The notes beneath the pieces are model-generated. The model made no database searches. It was not told the DNA's origin and worked only from the letters and a program-made list of their open reading frames with translations. 63,819 nucleotides of DNA from Coriobacteriaceae bacterium AF45-21 (lineage in GTDB: Bacteria; Actinomycetota; Coriobacteriia; Coriobacteriales; Coriobacteriaceae), in assembly GCA_027682925.1 (NCBI GenBank), contig JAQCYU010000010.1:1-63819 (forward strand), in the 5' to 3' direction. A program made the position numbers and the translations under genes. Positions within the stretch are counted from its first letter, which is position 1. Each line of letters begins with the position of its first letter. This document shows, one piece after another, positions 54,023 to 62,715 of the stretch.

Positions 54023-54322
54023 CTAGTCCTCATCGAGGAATGATATAAGCTCATCAGCGTTATTGAATGACGGGCTGTCGTCTGGCAGAATCCCCAACTC
54101 ATGAGCCTCGGCAATCACCATGGCGCGCCTCGTCGCCTCGTTGGGAACTTCGGGCCGACCCACAATCTCAAACGGAATCTTTCGCTGATTTACCAGCTGC
54201 CGAACAGCAAGGTTCAGATACGAATTGAGACTCAGACCAACCGTATCCAAGAACTCAGTCGCCTGTTCCTTGAGCCCCTCTTCGATGCGAACCGTCGTAG
54301 GCTTAACCGTTGCAGTAGACAT
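54023..54322 (-). CDS. RelB/DinJ-family antitoxin
   Basis: A 99-residue protein. The N-terminal ribbon-helix-helix reads KPTTVRIEEGLKEQATEFLDTVGLSLNSYLNLAV, typical of DinJ, and the acidic C-terminus (SFNNADELISFLDED) would wrap the toxin. ATG 54322 is chosen because GAGGAGG lies upstream; the longer frame to 54394 reads through the terminator-like hairpin. The protein likely neutralises the YafQ-like toxin and represses the operon. Confidence 0.9.
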   Translation of the reverse strand: MSTATVKPTTVRIEEGLKEQATEFLDTVGLSLNSYLNLAVRQLVNQRKIPFEIVGRPEVPNEATRRAMVIAEAHELGILPDDSPSFNNADELISFLDED

Positions 54323-54367
54323 ACGCGACCTCCTCGCTCTCGTCTTTTGCATCAGTATACCCAATTT

Positions 54368-54407
54368 AGAAGGCAGGCTGATGCTAAATAGCATCAGCCT
54401 GCCTTCT
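54368..54407. terminator. 18-bp hairpin between LOG gene and toxin-antitoxin operon
   Basis: AGAAGGCAGGCTGATGCT pairs exactly with AGCATCAGCCTGCCTTCT across a 4-base loop. It lies downstream of the LOG gene and upstream of dinJ. The poly-T tail is weak in both directions. Confidence 0.7.
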
Positions 54408-54435
54408 CATCACTACAACGACAGGCACGCTCGCC

Positions 54436-55194
54436 CTACATCAGCCCGCTCAGGGCGATATCGACGGCCTCGTTGAGGTCGTCGGTAATGTGCACCAGCT
54501 CCGGATCGAGCGGGCTGATCATACCGGTGTCCATCACCGGGCCATTAAGCCAGTCGAACAGGCCCCGCCAGTACTCGGTGCCCACCAAAACGAGCGGCAT
54601 GCGCTTAACCTTGTGCGTCTGCACCAGCGTGAGCACCTCGAACATCTCGTCGAGCGTACCAAAACCACCGGGAAACACGATGGCGCCCGAGCTGTATTTG
54701 ACGAACATGGTCTTGCGCACAAAGAAGTAACGGAAGTCCATACCGAGGTTCACGTATTTGTTGAGCCCGTGCTCGTGCGGAAGCTCGATACCCAAGCCGA
54801 CCGACTTGCCGTTCGCGCTCGCCGCTCCCCTGTTGGCCGCCTCCATGACGCCGGGACCACCGCCGGTGATAACCGCCACGCCGCGCTGGGCGATTTTACG
54901 ACCGACCGTACGCGCCGCCTTGTAGAGCGGATCGGTCTTGGGCGTGCGGGCACTGCCGAAGATGGTCACCGCAGGACCAAGCTCGGCAAGCGCGCCAAAG
55001 CCATCGACAAACTCGGCCTGAATGCGCAGCACGCGCCAGGGGTCGGCATGCAACCAGTCGGTCGAGTCCTCGGGCGCCAGCAGGTTGGCGTAGGTGTTGT
55101 CCTTAGGAATCATGGGGCCGCGCATGACCACGGGGCCGCGTCGGTACGTCTCGTCGTAGGCCGGCTCGCCCTCGACGTTCTCATTCTTAATCAA
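54436..55194 (-). CDS. LOG-family protein (TIGR00730-like)
   Basis: A 252-residue protein with the family motifs ITGGGPGVMEAANRG and FPGGFGTLDEMFE, which form the nucleotide-binding and catalytic site of cytokinin-riboside-phosphate hydrolases (formerly called lysine decarboxylases). It probably cleaves a nucleoside monophosphate at the base-ribose bond. The start chosen is a TTG at 55194 because AGGAG lies 5 bases upstream; open frame continues to 55266 without a ribosome site, and an ATG at about 55125 is another possibility. Confidence 0.85.
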   Translation of the reverse strand: MIKNENVEGEPAYDETYRRGPVVMRGPMIPKDNTYANLLAPEDSTDWLHADPWRVLRIQAEFVDGFGALAELGPAVTIFGSARTPKTDPLYKAARTVGRKIAQRGVAVITGGGPGVMEAANRGAASANGKSVGLGIELPHEHGLNKYVNLGMDFRYFFVRKTMFVKYSSGAIVFPGGFGTLDEMFEVLTLVQTHKVKRMPLVLVGTEYWRGLFDWLNGPVMDTGMISPLDPELVHITDDLNEAVDIALSGLM

Positions 55195-55330
55195 GGGTAC
55201 TCCTATCGAGAAAAAGAAAAGCGAGCGGGGTCGACGCCATGCGTCAAACACCCGCCCGAACATCAACTATTCGGTATGGTACCCACGATGCATCATGCGC
55301 TTGCAAGGCATCGGTCAGCGGTCGCGGCTC

Positions 55331-56470
55331 TTAGTAATCCACCGCGGCAGGACTATTCATCCAGTCGCTCACGAATGCGCCGTAGCGGCCCTCGATAATG
55401 GCCTGGCGGGCACGCTGCATAAGGTTGAGCAGGTAGTAGATATTGTGCATCGAAAGCAAAATGCCGCCGAGCATCTCCTTCTGCGTGACCATGTGGCGAA
55501 TGAGCGCACGGCTGTAACCGCCCGTGCACACCGGGCAGGTGCAGGTGGGATCGATGGGACCGTCGTCGTGCGCAAAGCGAGCGTTGCGGAAGTTGAGGCG
55601 ACCCTCGCTGGAGAATGCCGTGCCCATACGGCCGGTGCGCGTCGGCAGCACGCAGTCAAACATGTCGATGCCCACGCCAACGCCGCGCACGAGCGTGGTC
55701 GGGTTGCCGACACCCATCAGGTAGCGCGGCTTATGCTTGGGCATGTACTCGCTCACGAGCGGCGCCAGGGTCTCGAACATGGTCTCGTGATCCTCGCCCA
55801 CCGAATAGCCACCGATACCATAGCCCGGGAAGTCGCCGCACTCCTCCAGATGGCGCAGCGAACGCAGGCGCAGATCCAGGTGCATGCCGCCCTGAACGAT
55901 GCCAAAGAGCGCCTGGTCATCGCGGGTATGCGCCTTATAGCAGCGCTCGGCCCACATGCTCGACAGCTCAACGGCGCGCTCAACGTAGGCGCGCGTGGCG
56001 GGATAGCCCGGGCACTGGTCGAGCTGCATGCAGATATCGGAGCCGAGTTTCATGGCGATTTCCATGTTGTCCTCGGGCGTCCAGAACACATGGCGGCCGT
56101 CGTAGTCGTTGACGATAAAGCGCACGCCCTCGTCGGTGAGCTTGACGGCGTCGTTGTGGCTGAACACCTGGAAGCCGCCCGAGTCGGTAAGAATGGGGCC
56201 GTGCCAGTTCATAAACTTGTGCAGGCCGCCCAGCTCGGCGATGGTGTCCTCGCCGGGACGCATGGACAGGTGATAGGTATTGGCGAGCACGATCTGGGCA
56301 CCGAGCTGCTTGACGGTCTCGGTAGGAATACCCTTGACGTTTGCCTTGGTGCCCACGGGCATAAAGATCGGCGTCTCGATGTCGCCGTGCGGGGTATGCA
56401 GCACGCCGGCACGTGCGTGCGTCGTCGGATCCTCGGCGATCAGGTCGAATTTAAACAGGTTTTGATCCAT
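55331..56470 (-). CDS. tgt: tRNA-guanine transglycosylase
   Basis: Tgt exchanges guanine-34 of GUN-anticodon tRNAs for preQ1 in queuosine synthesis. The 379-residue protein has ILTDSGGFQVFS (catalytic region, about residue 95), VGEDHETMFE, the nucleophile segment GIDMFDCVLPTRTGRMG (about 265) and the zinc site CTCPVCTGGYSRALIRHM near 310. Length and motifs are complete. The start MDQNLFKFDLIAED follows an AAGGAG-like site. queA and queH lie in the same direction a few kilobases away. Confidence 0.96.
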   Translation of the reverse strand: MDQNLFKFDLIAEDPTTHARAGVLHTPHGDIETPIFMPVGTKANVKGIPTETVKQLGAQIVLANTYHLSMRPGEDTIAELGGLHKFMNWHGPILTDSGGFQVFSHNDAVKLTDEGVRFIVNDYDGRHVFWTPEDNMEIAMKLGSDICMQLDQCPGYPATRAYVERAVELSSMWAERCYKAHTRDDQALFGIVQGGMHLDLRLRSLRHLEECGDFPGYGIGGYSVGEDHETMFETLAPLVSEYMPKHKPRYLMGVGNPTTLVRGVGVGIDMFDCVLPTRTGRMGTAFSSEGRLNFRNARFAHDDGPIDPTCTCPVCTGGYSRALIRHMVTQKEMLGGILLSMHNIYYLLNLMQRARQAIIEGRYGAFVSDWMNSPAAVDY

Positions 56471-56617
56471 AAACTGGAACTCCTTGGTTGTGGCTCATAC
56501 GCAAACCATTATACGAGCAACCCGCAAGAAGCACCGACTCGACAGAAACTGGCGCGAGGAGGATACGGCAGGGACACGGCAAGTGAGCGTGGATTTTTGG
56601 ACGCTTACCGGATGAGC

Positions 56618-56917
56618 GTGGATAATCTCCACTTTTGCCCAAAGCACAGCCCAAAAACGGGAGATTATCCACTTTCATTCTGCGGGCACTCATTTAAGTA
56701 CGTCCCCGATGAGTGGAGCTATTTACCAGCCACGGCAACGCCGATATTTTGGCAACGCCGATGTTTTGACAACGTCAGCGAGCGGTCACCAGGGCGAACA
56801 AATTGGCATGAAAAGAGGGCGGCATTGACCTTCTGGTCATGCCGCCCTCTTTGAATGACAAGTTGTCGCCCTGGTGACCGCGCAGCGTCGACCCGTTCGC
56901 GGTTTGGTAAAACCGCG
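56618..56917. repeat. Multi-hairpin 3'-flank element, copy A
   Basis: It contains three ordered structures. Stem 1 is GTGGATAATCTCC (56618-56630) with its exact complement (56660-56672). A linker TCATTCTGCGGGCACTCATT follows. Stem 2 is GCGGTCACCAGGGCGA (56782-56797) with 56866-56881, enclosing a long inner hairpin (56812-56852) whose tip is TGACCTTCTGGTCA. Stem 3 is CGCGGTTT with AAACCGCG (56898-56917). Stem 3 abuts the stop codon of the leftward SDR gene. Copy B is at 59882-60148. Confidence 0.85.
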
Positions 56918-56922
56918 TAACC

Positions 56923-57723
56923 CTACGGACGCTGGCCCATGCCACCCTCGAGGGTGACGGTCTCGCCGTTCATATACTTAAAGTCGGGACCGCAGAGCTG
57001 AACGACAACGCGGCCGATTTCCTTCTCGACGTCGCCGTAGTGGCCTGCCGGCGGCATGTGGACGTTGGCCTTGAACGCCTCGGGATAGGCATCCTGGAAG
57101 TTCTCGAGCGCGGCGGTCCAAGCAAGCGGGCAAACGATATTGACGTTGATGCCGTCCTTGCCCCACTCGTTGGCGGCAACGCGAGTCAGACCACGGATGC
57201 CTTCCTTGGCGGCGGCATAGCTGCACTGGCCGTAGTTGCCAAACAGGCCGGCGCCCGAAGCAAAGTTGACCACGGAGCCCTTGGTCTCCTTCAGGTGCGG
57301 ATAGGCCTTCTGCATGTACAGGTAGGTGGCATACAGGCCAGAGTAAATGGCCAGGTTAAACTGATCCATGGTGTGATCGGCAATGGTCACGCCCGAGGCG
57401 CTGGCCTGAGCGTTGTTGACGACGGCGTCGATGCGACCGAACTCCTCAATGGCCTTGTCGATGACGTTCTGGACGACAGCCTCGTTGTCCTGACCAGCAG
57501 AAACATCGGCCTGAACAGGCAGAACCTTGACACCGTACTCGGCCTCGAGGGATTCCTTGCCGGCCTCGAGCTTGGCGACGTTGCGGCCGGTGATGACGAG
57601 GTTTGCGCCCTCCTTGGCAAAAGCGATATCGATGCCGTAGCCGATGGAACCAGCGGAGCCGTCCTTAAGCGTGGCCTTGCCGCCGCCGGTAACGATCACG
57701 GTCTTACCAGTGAAAAGTCCCAT
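56923..57723 (-). CDS. Short-chain dehydrogenase/reductase
   Basis: A 266-residue NAD(P)-dependent oxidoreductase. The cofactor motif is VTGGGKATLKDGSAGSIGYG near the N-terminus (an insertion lies inside the usual glycine motif), NNAQASA is the NNAG-like segment, and the catalytic pair is Ser in NFASGAG and YAAAK. ATG 57723 follows AAAGGA. Gut Coriobacteriia carry many SDRs, including bile-acid hydroxysteroid dehydrogenases, but nothing here fixes the substrate. It is divergent from the coiled-coil gene. Confidence 0.85.
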   Translation of the reverse strand: MGLFTGKTVIVTGGGKATLKDGSAGSIGYGIDIAFAKEGANLVITGRNVAKLEAGKESLEAEYGVKVLPVQADVSAGQDNEAVVQNVIDKAIEEFGRIDAVVNNAQASASGVTIADHTMDQFNLAIYSGLYATYLYMQKAYPHLKETKGSVVNFASGAGLFGNYGQCSYAAAKEGIRGLTRVAANEWGKDGINVNIVCPLAWTAALENFQDAYPEAFKANVHMPPAGHYGDVEKEIGRVVVQLCGPDFKYMNGETVTLEGGMGQRP

Positions 57724-58011
57724 ACAAAGTCCTTTCAAATCGCGACGGGCCTGCCCGTCGACTGCGCGCATCCAACTTCACGCGCCAAAAGCTGAAATGC
57801 AACTTTAGCGGGTTCAAGCGAAAAATAAAGCCCATGGCAGGCGAACGGCGCAACGTCTTTCGGCGAAGGGAATGTCAAGTACAAACTGGATAAAGTGGCC
57901 GAGTTTTTGCTATCGACGCGAGCCATCGAACACGTTTTGAAACTTTGCTGCAGCGCGCGGGATGTCGGCGCGAGACTTTATCATAGGGTGACAAACAACG
58001 ATGAGGAGCAC
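57724..58011. other. Intergenic region between divergent genes
   Basis: About 290 bases carrying the promoters of both the SDR and coiled-coil genes. I see no repeat or RNA motif in it. Confidence 0.4.
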
Positions 58012-59816
58012 ATGCCTATGACAGACGAGCTGGACCCCCAGACTCAACAGCATATTGATAATTCCGCAGACACCATTGACGACTGCGATACTTCCACCAG
58101 AAGCGATGGCGGCATTGATGCCGCTGTCGAGGAGGCTCCTGCCGCCGCAGACGAGGCCGCAGACGCAAATGTCGCCGCAGAGCAAGACAAAGAAGAGCAG
58201 CTAGAGCAGCCGGACCCGAGCGATACTGAGCCCAAGGCTGAGAACGCTCCGCAAGCAGCAGGCCCCATCGAGGTGTCTTCGGAAGAAGAGCTCGACGCCG
58301 TCATGGACTCCATGATGGATGCCGTCAAAGCGATGAAAGACGCTGTCGCCGATGCCGATGTCGACGCCGAGGAAGAGGAAGCTGCCGAGGCCGCCTCGAC
58401 GTTTGTGCCCGGCGAGACCCCGGTTGCCGACCAGGGCAGCACCATGCCCTCGTTCCTGCAACTCGAGCACCCCACGATCGGCACCGACGCGGTCGACCCA
58501 CACGCAGCGGGCTTTTCCGTGATCGAGGCGGCACCGGCAATATCGCCGCGCCGCAGGCTACCGATGCGGACGCTGCCGACACCGCTCGCCCGACCGCCCC
58601 GCACCCCCCCGACCGCCCCGCACCCCCCCGCCGCGAGCCGCGATCTGGGGACCGCCGTCTCGAACACCGCGAACGCCGTGGGCACTTTTATCGCCCAGGG
58701 CGCGTCGGCCATGCGCGAGATGAACGCCGCCAAGAAGGCACTCGCCGATGCCCGCGCCCACCTGTCCGAGCTTGAGCAGCGCATCGCCGACCAGGCAGAG
58801 GAGCTCGAGACGCGCCAGGACATCGCAGGCCGCTACGATCAGATCATCGCCGACCAGCGCCAGGCAATCGCCACGGCACAAAAGACCGCTGCGGCCGCCG
58901 AGATTGACCGCGACGCCCATGCCGCCAAAGCGACTGAGCTCAAGGGCCAGCTCGAGCAAATGAAGGCAGAGGACGATGCGACCGAGCTCCGCCTGAAGGC
59001 TGCACTCGACGCCGTGGAAGCCCGCGAGGCGAGTTCGCGCGAGACCGGCAACCGCCTGGTTCGTCGCCTTGAGGATTCCAAGCGCATCCGCGACAAAGTG
59101 AAGGCTGAGCGCGATACCGGTGTCGCCGCCGCACGACAAACTGCCGAGCTACGCGCGCACAGCTCGAGACCTTGCGTCGCGAGTATGCCGAGCTGCAGCG
59201 CAACCCTTCGGCAAATCCCGCCAATTACACCGTGCGCACCAGCGAGCTGTCTATGCAAATCTCCGACGCTGCCGACGCCCTCCGCAAGGCCGAGGAAGAC
59301 ATTCCGCGCGTGACCGCCGATCTTGAGCATTCACTTGCCGCCGCCGAGCAGGCCGTCGAGCAGGCTCAAGCCCCTATCGCCGACGCAAAACGCGCGCACC
59401 AAGCCGTGACGACCGAAGCCGATGCCGCGCGCGACGAGTTGCAGACGGCGAAGACTGCCGCCGCGACTCGTCAGCGCGAACTGCGCGAGAAGATCGCCGC
59501 GGAGGACAAGGCACGCCGCGACCAGGAGCAGACCATCGCCAACGCCCAAGCAGATGCCGCACATGCACAGTCGATCATCGAACAGGCGACCGAGGTGCAC
59601 GACCACCCAGAGATCACTGAGTCGCTTGCAGGATCCTTGGCCCGAGACAAAGCCGAACACGCCGAAACCGAGCGCGAAGTGGCCCAGCTCGAGGCTACCG
59701 AGGATGACGTACGAGAGCGCACCCGCGACTCACGCATCAAATTCACCGGCGCCATCGTCTGCATCGTCGCCGCAATCCTGGCGATCATCCTAGTCTGGCT
59801 GTTCGCAAGCAAGTAG
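58012..59816 (+). CDS. Large coiled-coil protein with a C-terminal membrane anchor, frameshifted
   Basis: About 600 residues. Residues 1-180 are acidic and Ala/Glu/Asp-rich, probably disordered. A long coiled coil follows (AAKKALADARAHLSELEQRIADQAEEL onward), and the last 22 residues form one helix (IVCIVAAILAIILVWLFASK), so it is a tail-anchored protein. A missing base near 59160 joins the two main frames (restored near LETLRREYAELQRN). Between about 58535 and 58610 the better coding frame differs (AAPQATDADAADTARP); a missing base and a 19-bp tandem duplication there cancel each other. Function unknown; GAGGAG precedes the start. Confidence 0.7.
58592..58629. repeat. 19-bp tandem duplication inside the coiled-coil gene
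   Basis: GACCGCCCCGCACCCCCCC occurs twice in succession, including two C7 runs. As 19 bases shift the frame, it compensates a nearby single-base loss. Confidence 0.75.
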
Positions 59817-59819
59817 TCA

Positions 59820-59863
59820 TTGGGGACGTTCTTAAACGACTAGTCAAACAAGAACGTCCCCAA
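59820..59863 (+). terminator. Hairpin after the coiled-coil gene
   Basis: TTGGGGACGTTCTT (59820-59833) pairs exactly with AAGAACGTCCCCAA (59850-59863), just past the stop at 59816. No T tract follows. Confidence 0.6.
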
Positions 59864-59881
59864 CGACTAGCCCAATGACGA

Positions 59882-60148
59882 GAGTGGATAATCTCCCACT
59901 TTGAGCCCCCAAGCAGGCCAAAAACGGGAGATTATCCACTCTCATTCTGCAGGCACTCATTTAAGTACGTCCCCAATGAGTACCTGCCGATGCTTTGGCA
60001 AAGTCAGCGAAAACGCCCCTAAGCGAGCAAGGTGACGTGAAAGAGGAGGGCATTGACCTTCTGGTCATGCCCGACGATTGAACGTCAGATTGCCGCTTAG
60101 GGGCGTTTGCAGCGTCAACTGGTTACGCGGTTCGTAGAACCGCGTAAC
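59882..60148. repeat. Multi-hairpin 3'-flank element, copy B
   Basis: It has the same order as copy A. Stem 1 is GAGTGGATAATCTCCC (59882-59897) with 59926-59941; a linker TCATTCTGCAGGCACTCATT follows. Stem 2 is AAACGCCCCTAAGCG (60011-60025) with 60094-60108, enclosing GCAA/TTGC and TGACGT/ACGTCA and the shared tip TGACCTTCTGGTCA. Stem 3 is GTTACGCGGTTC with GAACCGCGTAAC (60122-60148). Stem 2 differs completely in sequence from copy A but keeps full pairing. It abuts the queA stop. Confidence 0.85.
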
Positions 60149-61365
60149 TAACAAATGAGCATCGCGTCGCCAAAGCTGAAGAAGCGATAGCGCTCCTCGA
60201 TAGCAGCGGCGTAGGCATCCATGATCTGGTCGCGGGTGGCCAGCGCGCTCACGAGCATCATGAGCGTAGAGCGCGGCACGTGGAAGTTCGTGATCAGCGC
60301 GTCGACCACGTGATAGGTCGAGCCAGGCATGAGGTAGAGCTGCGTCGTCGCGTTCTCGCGCACCACGATGTCACCGCGGCCGAGCGTGTCGGCGCCGTCC
60401 TCACGGCCTTCAAAATAACGCGCTGTCACGGCCGGATCGGACACCGGGGCATCCGCGTCAAAGGCGCTCTCGAGCGAGCGCACTGCAGTGGTGCCGACGG
60501 CGATCACGCGATGCCCCTCGGCCTTAGCCTTATGCACAGCGTCGACAACCTCCTGCGACACGTGGTAGCGCTCGGTGTGCATCACATGCTGCGTGGGATC
60601 GTCCTCCTCCACCAAACGGAAGGTATCGATGCCCACCTCGAGCTCGACGGCGGCAAACTTCGCGCCCTTGGCCTCAATGGCAGCCATAAGCTCGGGCGTA
60701 AAATGCAGACCCGCCGTAGGAGCGGCAGCCGAGTGCTCCTCCTTCATGGCGTAGACGGTCTGGTACTTCTCGGGATCGCCCTCGTAATCGGTAATGTAAG
60801 GCGGCAGCGGCACGTGGCCGGCAGCATGGATGGCCTCGTCGAGCGTGCGCGGGTCACCGGCGGCATTGCAACCGGCCGGCTCAAAACGCACCAGACGACC
60901 GCCGCGGCTATCGGTGACAAAGTCGATGACCTCGGCCATCAGCACCACGGGAGCCCCCTCGGGCGCATGGGCGCCACCGGCGCGATACTCAATCTGAGCA
61001 CCGGGCTTCAGGCGCTTGCCCGGCTTGACCAGGCACTCCCAAACGTGACCCAGCGGGTCAACATCCTCGCGGCGCTTGAGCAGCAGCGTCTCGACCACAC
61101 CGCCCGAGCCAGCCTTGCGACCGATAAGACGGGCCGGCATCACGCGCGTCTGGTTGATGACGAGCACATCGCCCGGCTCGATATAGTCGATGATGTCGCG
61201 GAAGATGCGGTGCTCAACGGTACCGCCATGCTCTAGCGGCGTTCCTGTCTCGGAGCCTTTGCGATCAACCACCAGCAGGCGGCAGGAGTCGCGCGGCTCG
61301 GCAGGAGCCTGGGCAATCAGTTCCTCAGGAAGGTTGTAGTCAAAATCATCGGTACGCATAGACAC
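60148..61365 (-). CDS. queA: S-adenosylmethionine:tRNA ribosyltransferase-isomerase
   Basis: QueA transfers and rearranges the ribosyl part of S-adenosylmethionine onto preQ1-tRNA to form epoxyqueuosine. The 405-residue protein starts MSMRTDDFDYNLPEELIAQAPAEPRDSCRLL and has EHSAAAPTAGLHFTPELM and LITNFHVPRSTLMMLVSA, all conserved QueA blocks. The start may be the ATG at 61365 or two codons later. It acts between Tgt and QueH. The stop is followed directly by the copy B hairpins, which may serve as terminator. Confidence 0.96.
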   Translation of the reverse strand: MSMRTDDFDYNLPEELIAQAPAEPRDSCRLLVVDRKGSETGTPLEHGGTVEHRIFRDIIDYIEPGDVLVINQTRVMPARLIGRKAGSGGVVETLLLKRREDVDPLGHVWECLVKPGKRLKPGAQIEYRAGGAHAPEGAPVVLMAEVIDFVTDSRGGRLVRFEPAGCNAAGDPRTLDEAIHAAGHVPLPPYITDYEGDPEKYQTVYAMKEEHSAAAPTAGLHFTPELMAAIEAKGAKFAAVELEVGIDTFRLVEEDDPTQHVMHTERYHVSQEVVDAVHKAKAEGHRVIAVGTTAVRSLESAFDADAPVSDPAVTARYFEGREDGADTLGRGDIVVRENATTQLYLMPGSTYHVVDALITNFHVPRSTLMMLVSALATRDQIMDAYAAAIEERYRFFSFGDAMLIC

Positions 61366-61429
61366 GTCGGATACTCCTTATATAGCTAAAGTCCGCTCTA
61401 CATCCTAGCAGGCTGACGTCCCAAACGAA

Positions 61430-62005
61430 CTACTTTTTGGCGGCTTTGCGCTCGTCGCGGATGCGGGCGCGGTCCATGGCCGCCTCGACAGCCGAGAAGC
61501 GGCAACCACAGTAGTTCTGCCGATACATGCCAAGCTCGCGCGAACGACGTGTCGCCTCGGGGTAATACGGGCGAAAATCGCGAATCACCGGGGTGAGACC
61601 GCGGGCGACAGCCAGACGATCCAAAACATCATTGCAGGTATCGAACAGCTGATACGGCGAGACGGCGAGCGTCGTGCCCACAAACTCAAACCCGCGCTCC
61701 TGGGCCACGCGGCACGCCTCGGCCAAGCGCAGGGCATAGCACGCGCGACAGCGACGGGGTCGATCGGCGCCCAGCGGGGCCACGCCGGCCTCCCAGCGCT
61801 CGCGGTCCTCCCCCGCTTCGATGAGCTCGATGTCGCCATCGGCACACCACCGGCGTAGCTCGTCCAAGCGGCGCTGCCATTCATCGCGCGGCTGAATATT
61901 GGGGTTGGTCCAGCAAATCGTGGGTTCAAACCCCTCTTCGCGCAGCAAGCGAACCGGCTCAAGTGAGCACGGCGCACAGCAAGCGTGCAACAACAACGGC
62001 CTCAT
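61430..62005 (-). CDS. queH: Epoxyqueuosine reductase QueH (DUF208)
   Basis: QueH reduces epoxyqueuosine to queuosine, replacing the unrelated cobalamin enzyme QueG. The 191-residue protein has LLLHACCAPCS at the N-terminus (Cys pair), PRRCRACYALRLAEAC in the middle and QNYCGCRFS near the end, giving the cysteine sets that bind iron-sulfur and metal. ATG 62005 is chosen because GAGGAG lies 7 bases upstream; the ATG at 62011 is too close. It completes the late queuosine steps with tgt and queA. Confidence 0.92.
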   Translation of the reverse strand: MRPLLLHACCAPCSLEPVRLLREEGFEPTICWTNPNIQPRDEWQRRLDELRRWCADGDIELIEAGEDRERWEAGVAPLGADRPRRCRACYALRLAEACRVAQERGFEFVGTTLAVSPYQLFDTCNDVLDRLAVARGLTPVIRDFRPYYPEATRRSRELGMYRQNYCGCRFSAVEAAMDRARIRDERKAAKK

Positions 62006-62015
62006 CAACATCTCC

Positions 62016-62582
62016 TCACCCGAAAAAGCGCACGCCAAAGGACGTATCCTCGCAGGCGACAATGCGGCGGTCGCGCAGGATGGTCCGCACGTAATACCAA
62101 TCGCCCACGCAGCCCGACAAGTGCAGACCAGCCGCCAGGTAGCACAGCAGCGGATAGCCCGAGAACGCAAACCCCAGGGCAAACGCCACCGTCAAAACAA
62201 CCGTCGGCGCCAGGCAAACCGCCATGTACCGCCGACGCGAATACACGACGCCCTCGGCGCAGGCATAGATCATCGCCGTCTCACGATTCGCGCCAAAGGT
62301 CACATGCGCGCCCGCAGGCGCCAGCAGCTTAAAAAACACCGCATGCACCAGCTCGTGCACGGCAAACGACGCTGCAGAAACCGCAGCCACACCGACCATC
62401 CAGCCCACGACGGTGGTCCAGCCGCCCGCCTCAGCCGCGTCCAAGTCCGCAGGCCCGCCCAACAGCATAAACACCGGCACCAGGCACACGGCAAACACCG
62501 CGATCACGGCCATCCCCCACACGAAGCAAGCGTGCAGAAAAACCTCGTCCTCAAACGCATGTATGTTGGAAATCTCATTCAT
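62016..62582 (-). CDS. DUF3267-family membrane protein with HExxH-like motif
   Basis: A 188-residue membrane protein of about four helices. SFAVHELVHAVFFKLL near residue 75 carries the His-Glu-x2-His zincin motif of the DUF3267 family, proposed to be membrane metallopeptidases. The C-terminal half is hydrophobic then ends in a short soluble tail. It precedes queH on the same strand by 10 bases, so the two are probably cotranscribed. Substrate is unknown. Confidence 0.8.
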   Translation of the reverse strand: MNEISNIHAFEDEVFLHACFVWGMAVIAVFAVCLVPVFMLLGGPADLDAAEAGGWTTVVGWMVGVAAVSAASFAVHELVHAVFFKLLAPAGAHVTFGANRETAMIYACAEGVVYSRRRYMAVCLAPTVVLTVAFALGFAFSGYPLLCYLAAGLHLSGCVGDWYYVRTILRDRRIVACEDTSFGVRFFG

Positions 62583-62715
62583 AGCATCTTAGGATAGCGC
62601 CCCTGCCACGCACCCGCCCGCATGTGCGATAATGTCGAACGATATGCACGAATTGACCACCGCGCCGCCGAACCCCGTGCCCGGCCGCGCTCTTACCTAT
62701 ATGCGAAGGAGTCCC

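Noticed and set aside
56923..57723. Assignment of the SDR as a bile-acid hydroxysteroid dehydrogenase
   Set aside because: The general SDR motifs fit, but no substrate-specific feature could be recognised, so only the family is given.
62644..62715. Upstream in-frame ATG of the MetRS-like gene as its start
   Set aside because: The ATG at 62716 has a clear AAGGAG site and the family-like N-terminus begins there; kept only as an alternative.
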